Assembly: GCA_003024985.2 (NCBI GenBank)
Contig: PXIH01S0014726.1
Strand: one strand, 5' to 3'
Length of the DNA: 11,096 bases
DNA from: Euperipatoides rowelli
Taxonomy: Eukaryota > Onychophora > Udeonychophora > Euonychophora > Peripatopsidae
The position numbers were made by a program, and so were the translations under genes. The notes beneath the pieces were generated by a model. It saw only the letters and a list, made by a program, of their open reading frames with translations, ran no database searches and had not been told where the DNA came from. This document shows, one piece after another, positions 1 through 7,854 of the stretch (its first letter is position 1; each line of letters starts with the position of its first letter).

Positions 1-460
1 CAAATCAAAACAATTACCAGGTGTTGATTACATCATCTTAAACAGAAATCAAAGCAAACACCAGGTGTCTGATTACATCATGTATTACATCATCTTAAAC
101 AGAAATCAAAGCAAACACCAGGTGTCTGATTACATCATCTTAAACAAAAATCAAAGCAAACACCAGGTGTTGATTACATCATCTATTACATCATCTTAAA
201 CAAAAATCAAAGCAAACACCAGGTGTCTGATACACCAGGTGTCTGATTACATCATTTTAAACACAAATCAAAGCAAACACTAGTTATCTGCTTACATCAT
301 CTTAAACACAAATCAAAACAAACACCAGGTCTGATTACATCATCTCTTACATCATCTTAAACACAAATCAAAGGAATTACCAGGTGTCTGAATACATCAT
401 CTATTACATCTTAAACAGAAATCAAAGAAAACACTTGGTGTTTGCTTTGATTTGTGTTTA
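1..460. repeat. Minisatellite array, about nine units of alternating length
   Basis: Each unit reads roughly AAATCAAAGCAAACACCAGG, then TGTCTGATTACATCATCTTA, then AACA. Unit starts fall near 2, 46, 103, 148, 205, 266, 310, 365 and 419, giving periods of about 44, 57, 45, 57, 61, 44, 55 and 54. The long units contain a second TATTACATCAT word of about 12 bp, so the first four intervals form a higher-order repeat near 102 bp. Every unit carries ACACCAGGTGT, a small palindrome containing the E-box CAGGTG. The array is cut by the window start, so its full length is unknown. No coding content is seen. Confidence 0.93.
412..460. repeat. Hairpin formed by the last array unit and an inverted half unit
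   Basis: The final direct unit (412-434) is followed after a 3-base spacer by its reverse complement (438-460). The arms are 23 bp and match at 21 positions; the mismatches are at 418 and 428. The array therefore ends in an inverted cap rather than simply stopping. The inverted unit breaks at about 461 and resumes at 1107. Confidence 0.85.
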
Positions 461-461
461 A

Positions 462-1103
462 AGGTGTGTCCATGAATAGCTAATGTTTTGAATTAGTTTC
501 ATGTTTTCTGTTCATCATGCTCGTTTAGAAAATCTTGTGCATTTTATTTCAAACTTTTTTTCTTTGCTTGAGAGGTGGGTTAATTTTTGTGATTTGTTTT
601 TCAAAATAGCAAAAAAAAAATATTGCTTCCTCTGTGGATTTTTAGTCACAGTTAAAGGGGTCATTAATATGTATGTAAAATTGATGTTTAGAATATCTGT
701 GATGACAAAATATAGATATTTTTATTTTTTATCAACTGAAATCTTGGGAGAGTACATCGTAATTGAAGATTCATTAGAGAAGCGCAGCATGAGTCTTTTA
801 CCTGAAAGGACTAATGCTGTATTTTGATAGTGCAAAATATTCATCTATATCAACAAATTTATTATTTTCTTTTAACACATTTGATCCATCACTGTTNTAA
901 TTTAATCTTCGCTGTATCGGAATTATCATTACATAAAATATGCTCTTTTATTATGATCGAGTACTTTACTGCTCAGGATCTACCGTGTGGTTATTTGTGG
1001 AAGGCTAGCCTTTCTTTCCTCTATGAAATTATGTGATTACGTGATCAGATACAAATAACGTTAATGAAACAAACAAAACAAAAATCTTATGACAAGCACA
1101 CCT
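462..1103. mobile_element. 642-bp insertion inside the inverted array unit; probable short-TIR DNA transposon
   Basis: The inverted minisatellite unit should read GTGTTTAAGATGATGTAATA. Here it stops after GTGTTTAA (ending 461) and resumes as TAGGATGATGTAATAGATGA from 1104. The intervening 642 bp begin AGGTGTG and end CACACCT, a 7-bp exact terminal inverted repeat. The flanks TAA and TAG fit a 3-bp TAA duplication with one later change, which would suit a PIF/Harbinger-type TWA target. A TA-target mariner-like origin is also possible. The TIR is short and decays beyond 7-8 bp, so the superfamily is uncertain. It contains open stretches of 108 and 70 codons (501-827, 824-1036) that resemble no transposase I know. 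An ambiguous base lies at 897. Confidence 0.55.
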
Positions 1104-1126
1104 TAGGATGATGTAATAGATGACAT
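1104..1126 (-). repeat. Second half of the split inverted minisatellite unit
   Basis: Positions 1107-1123 (GATGATGTAATAGATGA) are the exact 17-base reverse complement of array positions 179-195. The surrounding bases extend the similarity to about 23 bp before it is lost near 1126. This is the evidence that the 462-1103 segment interrupted an existing repeat unit. Confidence 0.65.
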
Positions 1127-1257
1127 GTTTGTTAGTCTCTAACATTGTATAAAATTAAGATTTTAATACTTTTTTAAATGAAATAAGAAACTTTAATGAA
1201 TTAAACATTGTTTTTTTTTTTGACAAAATAAAACTAAATTGACAAAATTGAAAATAA

Positions 1258-1325
1258 CAATTGCTACCTGCTACAATTGCTACAAACTGCTATAAATTGT
1301 ACATTCTGCTCCAAATTGCTACAAA
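1258..1325. repeat. Short degenerate repeat of AATTGCTACAA words
   Basis: Words such as AATTGCTAC, CTGCTACAATTGCTACAAA and CAAATTGCTACAAAA recur every 10 to 20 bp. A related patch lies at about 3374-3418 (GATGCTACAAAAATTG, TACAAAAATTGCTACAAA). The function is unknown. It is probably decayed repeat DNA. Confidence 0.5.
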
Positions 1326-1330
1326 ACCTT

Positions 1331-1898
1331 AGATTTTTAACATTATTGTGCCAGCTTGCACCATTTTTTATACAAATAAACTTTTATTTCAAAGAAGAAG
1401 AAAAAATAATTCAAGATTTTGTTATATCATCTTGAAATTAGCCAATTAAAAAAAAATTTCTTAAAGATACAAAACTGGCTAATTTTAAATATTAATTTAC
1501 AAAGCCTATTTTCATTTTCCAGCTTTTGGAAACTTCCAAACAAACTCCTTTTTCGCTCACAGTGTACCATAAATCGCGATCACGTAATGTCTGAGCATTT
1601 GCTCATATGATGTTCAGTAAATGCCAAATCAAGCCAAATAAGGTTGCTCTAAGCATTCATCCATTTATCCATTCTTGCTTTATATTGCAAGATATACAAG
1701 CAAGGTTTTTTTTTTTTCAACCGGAGAATGGGCATGTGCTGTTGACAGGAAGGTCTACATGTCGACTCAGCTAATGTTTTTACTAAGTCTTCCTGAAACT
1801 TGATTGGTTAACAGTTGGAAGTTGACATGTCATTGTGTCAAAATTGTTTANAAGAACAGGGTAATACCCATTGTAATACTCCGACGTTCTTGATTTAA
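1331..1898. other. AT-rich non-coding stretch, no supported feature
   Basis: This is low-complexity intronic-looking sequence with runs of A and T. It contains a 14-bp palindrome (TGAGCATTTGCTCA near 1591) and one ambiguous base at 1851. I see no gene, RNA or bounded transposon here. The open stretch 1419-1610 has no recognisable protein content. Confidence 0.6.
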
Positions 1899-2899
1899 AA
1901 AAAAGTATGGCTTTATCCATGCAAGATAAGTGATATGATGAGTAACTGTTTTGCAAGTACAGGTGATATAAATATTAAGAACATTGATATTGAGAAGGGG
2001 GACAATTGGAAGAAAGTTGTAATCGTTTCAGACACAAAAAGTGAATTGAACAACCTAAACATATATTTCAAGCTTCATTTTAGGTGCTAGACAGTTTTAT
2101 ATTACTGCAACACACTATCTCCTAAAAGCATTACCTTTGGATAATGCTGTGTTAAAACATGAACAGTGTCTACACTCTCTTGTGAGTCAAGATAATCTTC
2201 TGCTAATTCAATAAAGCAGCTAGCCGCTAACCTTCCATCTGTAATAATGACCAGTGATGTTTTGAAAATTGCAGATGAGTGGGTCCGTTACCAAACAGAA
2301 GATTCTGAAAATTTACCAGTTTCTGATGGTTTAGACTCTAGAGATTGAAAAATCTAACAAAGACACATATGACACAGATTCAGAATTAGAAGAAGAATTT
2401 AATCTATGTTCCATGGCCAAAAAAAACAGAAATTTTGTTTGCATCGATGATTACAGGACCAAGATATTCCAAATGAAAGATCTGGAGGGAATTTTAAATA
2501 TAAATTATTTTAACTGTGCTGGTGAAAGCATTGCTGTGCCTTGTGCATGGTAATGCTGAATCTGAACTTGGGTTCAGTGAAAATATATTACTTCTAGATG
2601 AACAAAGCAATTTAAACATTCACAGCATCAATGCACTAAGAAGTATAAAATCTTATGTAAAGACAAAAGGAAATGATTTAGATCAGTTCAAGGTTACTCA
2701 ATCCTTACTAAAAGCTGTAAGAAGTTCCAGGCAAACTTATTTTCAGCAGTTGAAGTTATACAAGATTGAACTGTCAGTAAAAAGAAAAATTAGATGATGA
2801 TGAGGAGAAAAATTTATTAGAGGAAGAAAATAAACTTAAAAGTCAAAGTCAGGTCAGTCCATGTTGGATACTGCTGAGAAAACAAAATTGCAGGTGGCT
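1899..2899 (+). pseudogene. Decayed hAT-like transposase C-terminal region
   Basis: Consecutive open segments in changing frames read as one protein: 1899-2087, about 2059-2211, 2199-2345, 2344-2514, 2504-2794, 2787-2857 and 2840-2899. Recognisable pieces in order are GARQFYITATHYLLKALPLD (from 2083), KIADEWVRYQTED (from about 2265), RTKIFQMKDLEGIL (from 2455), then VKALLCLVHGNAESELGFSE. The HGNAESELGFSE block corresponds to the NA-ER-FS motif of the C-terminal dimerisation region of hAT-like transposases. An acidic, Lys/Glu-rich tail and SMLDTAEK follow. About six frame changes are needed; one is an extra A in the run near 2787. Family members are usually 600-900 residues; only about 330 codons remain and no N-terminal part is seen. 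The product would have been a DNA-cutting and joining enzyme acting on element ends; it is clearly dead. The family assignment rests on remembered motif similarity. Confidence 0.72.
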
Positions 2900-3685
2900 T
2901 AAAACCCCACAAGTTAGGCCAATTCCAATGAGAATAAGTCCTCTTGACTGAATCAAAAGGGGAAAATTGCAGGATGTTTGGTGAAATCAGATGAAAATAT
3001 AACAAAATAGCACCTAAAAGCCAATAACAAAAAATGAAAATTATACACACTACCACAAATGCAGTTAGTGCAGTTGAAGATATTTTTTCATGATTTGCAA
3101 ATCATATTTAAACTTGTTACTGCAGTTACATGTAACCATTTTTTTTAATGGGGGAGGGGACAATCGATAGTAAAACATTTGAATATAAAATTTTAATTGT
3201 TTAAATAAATTGCGGTAAACTGTTTTGTTTAATTAAGATGTATAGTTTCTGTTTAACAAAGAGTGTTTTAAAATTACCAAATTATTCCTTTAAGAACACT
3301 AAAATCTAAAAATAATTTCTTAAACAAACCCGTCAAGCGAACCCCTTAGAACCACTAGGCACATCCTACTTTTGATGCTACAAAAATTGATTTCAGGTGA
3401 TACAAAAATTGCTACAAATCCAAAAATTAGGTGCAGCAACACTCCATTGATAATACACTTTAAAAGTGCTACCCATTTTTCATTTGTTATGCCCAAATAG
3501 CACTGACTCTATAAACATGGACAAACTTGCTTTAATACTTTCTGCATGAAATGCACAAGATTGTGTGTCATTGCTTTTCATGGAACTTTTCGAGAGGTTT
3601 TATCATGTAGCGATTCACCTCTATGCAAACCCCATGCTTCACTTCTAAGTTGTGTTTTTCCTTTCATGGAAAATGCATTGACTGC
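2900..3685. other. AT-rich non-coding stretch with one inverted-repeat partner
   Basis: No supported gene is present. The part next to the transposase pseudogene (2900-3060) may be its eroded 3' end, but I could not read protein there. The notable items are the G-rich 37-bp segment at 3142-3178 and the TGCTACAAAAATTG patch near 3374-3418. The minus-strand open stretch 2817-3056 overlaps the pseudogene and has no recognisable content. Confidence 0.5.
3142..3178 (+). repeat. 37-bp inverted repeat, left copy (partner at 8888-8924)
   Basis: The segment TTTTTAATGGGGGAGGGG plus the next 19 bases (containing CAATCGATAGTAAAACAT) is the reverse complement of 8888-8924 with one mismatch (36/37). The similarity stops abruptly on both sides. 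TTAA lies just outside the G run on the left and just outside the C run on the right. Confidence 0.85.
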
Positions 3686-4030
3686 TTAGCAGATTGATCA
3701 GTATGAAAAAACATGGAATTGACCATGATCCTGATTAGATGGAAAATATAACTTGGTGCTAAACTGAGAAGAGGTGAGTCAAATCATTTAATTAGCATAT
3801 TAATTAGTACGGACAGGCATGGAAATGTTCATGATCGGGAAATGCAATAAGTGCTAAATCAATCCATTAGCAGATTTATAAATACAGAAAAACATGGATA
3901 TAACTATCCCATCTTAGATAGAAAGTGCATCTCATAGCTAAGTTGAAAAGAGAAGAGATGAGTCATATCATTCTATTAGCCGATTGATCAGTGCAGGAAG
4001 ACATGAAAATGACCATACAGCAATCAACAC
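3686..4030. repeat. Degenerate tandem array, four units of about 75-109 bp
   Basis: Units begin with TTAGCAGATTGATCAGT-like words at 3686, 3792, 3867 and 3976, so the periods are 106, 75 and 109. Each continues with an ACATGGAAWTGACCATGATC-like segment. The first and third units also carry a GAAGAGGTGAGTCAAATCAT-like end that the second lacks, which explains its shorter length. The array is old (roughly 70-80% identity by eye). It has no coding content. Confidence 0.7.
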
Positions 4031-4610
4031 AAAACTTTTGTCTTCGACTGTTTGTCTTATTTAGCACCTGCACTCAGTATTGATGTTCCCCGTGATTTTT
4101 GCTCAAGGAAAATGAATTTTCTTCACACTTAATTCACCTGCGAAAGGATTAAGGTTGTAAAAAACTTTTATGGAAAATAGAATCCTAAACGGATTTTTTT
4201 TTTTATTAACTATTTAGAGTACTCAAATAGTAGTACTTTATAAGTGCAAGCTAATCAGTGGAGGATGCTATTTTGAATCCGATTTAGTGTATGTGTGTGT
4301 GTTTTATACATATGGTATAGTAAGCATATCCATTGCCTTGCAACGAAGATAACTCTATTTGCATCACATTTATGAACTTTATTGTTAAAATCTCTACAAG
4401 AGAAAGATTTCATGAAATCGATCATGGGTCTTATTTAATATCGAAATTTTGCAAAATGAATGACAATTTTGTTATACTATATTATATTTTATTATTTTAT
4501 TTTATTTGTAGTTATGTAATAATTTGGCTTTAAATGGATATAAATAACCACAAAATGTCTCTTGCCTTGAGATTTATATAAATAATCGAGTCAGTCGAAT
4601 TTATCTTTGC
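4031..4610. other. AT-rich non-coding stretch
   Basis: It contains a T run near 4195, a short TG microsatellite near 4291 and long AT runs around 4475-4510. The open stretch 4333-4533 is AT-driven and shows no known protein features. No other feature is seen. Confidence 0.6.
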
Positions 4611-4648
4611 CAATATATTTCCATTCCGTATGGAATGGAAATATATTG
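4611..4648. repeat. Perfect palindrome, 17-bp arms with 4-base loop
   Basis: CAATATATTTCCATTCC (4611-4627) is followed by GTAT and then its exact reverse complement (4632-4648). With one mismatch the arms extend a few bases outward. It could be a terminal inverted repeat fold-back, a cruciform site or an RNA hairpin. It is not part of any transposon I could bound. Confidence 0.9.
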
Positions 4649-5459
4649 ACAACGCTGAAATGTAACATTTGTTACCATTCCAGATGTCAAAAACTGCAAA
4701 CTATTTTTATTTATTTTTTAATCAACTACCGTATANATCGATTCAAAATATTTTTCATGCAAATAAGAATATTTTAAAAGTAAAAAGTTAAAATAAAAGT
4801 TTGAAAATATTTTAATTTGCATTGGATATTTTTGTATTTTTTTTTGGGTAGACTCTGTCTACCCTGCCTCCCCTGACGCTTCGCCCCTGGCTGTAAGTGA
4901 GTGTAAGCAAACTAAGCATGATCCCGGATGTGTGTTTTTTTTTTTTTAACAAAGTAAGCTAATCGTGATAAAATAAACATTATGAAATCTACGTAATGTG
5001 ATAACTTCTATTTTGTTTTTATCATTAAACTCTTTTAACGCCGGTGATTAATTAAAAGAAAAAGAAGAAAAAAAGCTAAATATTAGGAGCTATCAATATT
5101 TTCGGAAACAAATACCACACATTTCATCAATGGTAAATTTATGACGTATGGTAAGCAATTAGCGATAGTTCTGTGGTAAGTGTGTCTTTGGTTCAAAGTG
5201 AAATGGGCGTGTTAACAATGGTTAACCAATGAAAGTTAGTAATGATATTTAGGTATTGGAAATTCCCCAATGTTAGGCAAATCCATCAAAAAAAAAAAAT
5301 GTTAATCTAAATTCATTTACTATATTTTTGTAAATTCGGAAAAGGCTCATTTTTAAGTTACTGAATTTGAGCAAAATAAAGACGGTGTAGCCTAATAATA
5401 ACGGACAGTGTGAATCTTAATTTTATTTAAGACGGTATTATTAGTTCACTCCAGTCATT
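4649..5459. other. Non-coding stretch upstream of the cysteine-rich peptide gene
   Basis: It contains a 7-bp-arm inverted repeat at 4846-4864 (GGGTAGA and TCTACCC around CTCTG). A locally GC-rich segment at about 4861-4895 (CCTCCCCTGACGCTTCGCCC) stands out from the AT-rich surroundings and may be the edge of an old repeat. Purine runs occur near 5055-5075. One ambiguous base lies at 4736. A weak TATA-like TTTTATTTAA (about 5420) sits some 25-30 bp before a CA-type initiator near 5447. That could be the promoter of the downstream gene, but it is not distinctive in this base composition. Confidence 0.4.
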
Positions 5460-5750
5460 ATGTATTTATTATTTATATTAAGTTTACTTTGTCTGGGAGC
5501 TTCGGCCTGCACGGATTGTTCAATTCCTCCCTGTATTAAAGACATTGACGTAGGAACCTGTGTAAACTGTATTACTTACTGTAGTAGGCCACATAAGCTT
5601 TGCAAAGCATGTCAGTCGGCTCCAGTAGCTCAATCCAGAGAACAGTCAGTGCTAGAATCTCAGTCAATAGGTAAGTCAGCTTGCAATCACAAATCAATGA
5701 TTCACTGTAACCGATCTGTCTACATTTTATTATTCATGTTAGTGACTTAG
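5460..5750 (+). CDS. Candidate secreted eight-cysteine peptide (unspliced 96-aa model)
   Basis: The protein opens with a clear signal peptide, MYLLFILSLLCLGASA, with likely cleavage before Cys17. The mature part has eight cysteines at 17, 20, 25, 34, 37, 41, 48 and 51, spaced C-x2-C-x4-C-x8-C-x2-C-x3-C-x6-C-x2-C, which suggests four disulfides or metal binding by the CxxC pairs. A Ser/Gln/Glu-rich linker (52-70) follows. In this model two more cysteines (75, 83) and a short hydrophobic end, VYILLFMLVT, complete it; that tail might be a weak GPI-type signal. The start is the first ATG of the frame and places the signal peptide exactly at the N-terminus. A good poly(A) site follows at 5928. A perfect splice donor at 5671 offers a different C-terminus. 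I do not recognise the family, so no function is proposed. It lies on the same strand as LARGE, probably inside its intron. Confidence 0.5.
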   Translation: MYLLFILSLLCLGASACTDCSIPPCIKDIDVGTCVNCITYCSRPHKLCKACQSAPVAQSREQSVLESQSIGKSACNHKSMIHCNRSVYILLFMLVT

Positions 5751-6185
5751 TGTGTAGACATAATGCCCAATATATTGAAATGTATGTATACAGTCTACTG
5801 TAAATTTTTCAATCAGCAAGAAGATTTAAATTTTGGTATAATTTATTCACCAAGAGAAAGAAAATTACTTTCCACTGTTTTCACTTTTATAAATTTATTA
5901 TCTCCTGTGGGGTTGCAAAAGGAGAAAAATAAAATAATCATTTAAAAGCATAAATGATTTGTTTGTTGATTTATTGATTTAAAATTAAAATTTTACAAGA
6001 AAAACAAAAATATTTATGATTAGACATTAATATATAATTCAATTTTAAACTAAGCTTTTCTGTGATTGGTCAATTTTATGATTTTTAACTAGATACAGTA
6101 TATCCTAACAACAGTATTGTGGGCTTTATCATTATACATTCTTCCTTTATTCTAAACTAAAAAAATAAAGATTGGTTCTTTTTAG
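5671..6185 (+). other. Candidate alternative intron of the cysteine-rich peptide gene
   Basis: The donor is AG|GTAAGT, an exact match to the metazoan consensus, and it interrupts a Gly codon after its first base (phase 1, common in secreted proteins). The best acceptor is GGTTCTTTTTAG ending at 6185. The intron would be 515 bp. The poly(A) signal at 5928-5933 lies inside it, so splicing and polyadenylation would compete. There is no transcript evidence. Confidence 0.35.
5928..5975 (+). terminator. Polyadenylation site for the cysteine-rich peptide gene
   Basis: AATAAA (5928-5933) is followed by a CA cleavage candidate at 5949-5950 and then the GT-rich GATTTGTTTGTTGATTT. This order and spacing match an animal poly(A) site. 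An 8-bp perfect hairpin, ATCATTTA/TAAATGAT (5937-5944 and 5951-5958), surrounds the predicted cleavage position. It lies about 180 bases after the unspliced stop codon at 5750. Confidence 0.5.
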
Positions 6186-6253
6186 GTTGCTCTGGTATGT
6201 TTCTCCGAGCTATTGTTAGTGCTTCGAGGGTGACTTTTGTGGTAGGGAACTAA
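6186..6253 (+). CDS. Candidate alternative last exon of the cysteine-rich peptide gene
   Basis: Joined in phase 1 to the 5670 exon end, this segment restores a Gly codon and then reads CSGMFLRAIVSASRVTFVVG, Asn and TAA at 6251-6253. The spliced protein would be 92 residues with a ninth mature cysteine and a mildly hydrophobic tail. Frame compatibility and a stop of this kind occur by chance fairly often. No AATAAA was found close downstream. A 202-bp MITE begins about 40 bp after the stop. Confidence 0.3.
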
Positions 6254-6295
6254 GCAGTGCCAGACTTTAGGAGTCAAGCTGTATAATAGGACAAT

Positions 6296-6497
6296 GGTAT
6301 TACTTTCGTACATACACACTTAAGTATAATAATCAAATATAGTTGTGTGTGGAATTAATATTTTTTCTCACCGATTTTAGTATATTTTCTTTACAGTCCT
6401 AACCTTACACTAACCTGAACCCTAGGATAATCTAAAGGGGAAATAATATTTGCTGTGCGCCGATCATATACAAGTGTGTACGTACAGAAGGAATACC
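6296..6497. mobile_element. 202-bp MITE with 9-bp target-site duplication
   Basis: The element is bounded by identical 9-bp direct repeats TAGGACAAT (6287-6295 and 6498-6506). Its ends are 26-bp terminal inverted repeats (6296-6321 and 6472-6497) matching at 22 positions and starting GGTATT. No coding capacity remains. A 9-bp duplication fits Mutator-like or Merlin elements; GG-starting TIRs also occur in Merlin, so I cannot decide between them. The perfect duplication suggests a fairly recent insertion. It sits just downstream of the alternative last exon of the peptide gene. Confidence 0.88.
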
Positions 6498-6506
6498 TAG
6501 GACAAT

Positions 6507-7543
6507 CTACCCTTCCTACCCTCCCTAACTTAAAATTTTGAGTGTTTGAATGAGAGCAACTTATCCCTTGCTTCTATTTAATATTTTTGATGGTGTGAAA
6601 ATGAAGCAATTTAATTTTCAGAAAGTTTCCTAATGTTAAATATAATAATAAGCTTACCAAACAACAAAGTTAGAGGCTGACTCAATCTTTAACATACCCG
6701 GTACTCTCTAACATACAATCTCTAGGCAAACCTTCTAACATACTCTATGATCTCTAATATATAATCTCTAACATACTCTCTTTTTGATGCTGTTATAAGA
6801 AATAACTATGTGAATGTCATTAGGCATTGAGAGATTTTTTGTAAAATATGAGTATGAAATCTGTGTAAATAAAAAATTAGGTATAGCATTCCAGCCAGGA
6901 ATTGCTCAGTTTGAGAAAAAATCTAGCGGGGGATTTTTATGAAAGTTTTTTTATTATTATAAGTTTGACCCCTGGTCTGAGGTGCCACGTCCAATGCAAA
7001 GAAGTCTTGGCAATTTCCTTCTAGAAATTAATTATTAATTTATAAGCAAATATTAAATCATCTCTATAAGACNTTGAGGGGTGCAGATATAAAATTCCAT
7101 AAGTTATAATTAATCTACAGTATGCATATATGGTATATTATACATGCTTAAATTGCATTTAGTATACCTACAAAAAACCTTATTTAATCTAAACATGCAA
7201 TGATTTACCTGCCTACTAGGTCTGCAGGTACACTAAATTGCTGATATGGTTTGACAGACCTGGTTTAAAGATGTTCGCCATACTACCAATGATTTATCTT
7301 CAGACGCGGTCTCCACAAACATGGATAAAATCATATTTTCGCTACCAAAATTATTTTATGATACATTAAAACCTATCATTATTTATTTATTTAGCTTAAG
7401 TATTTGACTTGTTACATAGTCGCCTTATCTAAATCAATTTATAATAGGCTATTTATATTTCAAAACTTTATATTTATCATTTAATATTATTCTATATTTT
7501 GTTTTATAACTTTTGTTTTTGTAATGAGTTGGGGTTTTTTTTA
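6507..7543. other. AT-rich non-coding stretch with a minor degenerate repeat
   Basis: At about 6686-6783 the word CTCTAACATAC recurs with variation every 14 to 20 bp (five or six copies), a decayed minisatellite. A small inverted repeat, TACCTGC/GCAGGTA, lies near 7207-7232. One ambiguous base is at 7073. No gene is seen. Confidence 0.5.
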
Positions 7544-7558
7544 CCACAAGATGGCGCT
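7544..7558 (+). promoter_or_regulatory. CTCF-like motif (also contains a YY1-like core)
   Basis: CCACAAGATGGCGCT matches the animal CTCF core CCASYAGRKGGCRSY at 14 of 15 positions (mismatch at position 5). AAGATGGCG also resembles the YY1 site. A TATA-like TATAAATA follows at 7583-7590 and AATAAA occurs at 7779. The binding factor is inferred from sequence only. Confidence 0.4.
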
Positions 7559-7854
7559 GATTTTTATAACGAAATACATTAGTATAAATACAGAATATAG
7601 TCAGCATTGTATATTATTATTTATGTTCATATAAATTTCTAGATTATTATATTATGCTTTTCGTTTTATTTAGTAATTTTGTTAGTGCAAAATTTGTATT
7701 GCAGTAAGATTGAAGAATAGACTTGTGGGCGTGCTCTCACCTTTCGATCATTTATTGTCATTGTTGGTGGTTTAGAGAATAAATTATGAATTTGAAAACT
7801 AGAACTGATCTTGTTGCATGTTTCCACAAGTATAATAATGTGGTATATTTAGAG

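Noticed and set aside
1-460. Regularly spaced repeats resembling a CRISPR array
   Set aside because: The whole unit repeats, with no unique spacers, unit lengths vary, and the genome is eukaryotic.
501-1036. Two overlapping open stretches (108 and 70 codons)
   Set aside because: AT-driven sequence, no recognisable domain, one contains an ambiguous base, and both lie inside the inferred insertion.
2817-3056. Minus-strand open stretch of 79 codons
   Set aside because: It is antisense to and downstream of the transposase pseudogene, with no recognisable protein features.
4333-4533. 66-codon open stretch ending in a hydrophobic tail
   Set aside because: The tail comes from ATTTTATT runs; there is no plausible start context or family.
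5763-5945. 60-codon open stretch after the peptide gene
   Set aside because: It lies in the predicted 3' UTR/intron, is AT-driven, and its end overlaps the poly(A) signal.
7400-7810. Possible solo LTR (YY1/CTCF-like motif, TATA box, AATAAA in order)
   Set aside because: I could not find TG...CA ends with a matching target-site duplication, and TATA and AATAAA words are common in this AT-rich DNA.
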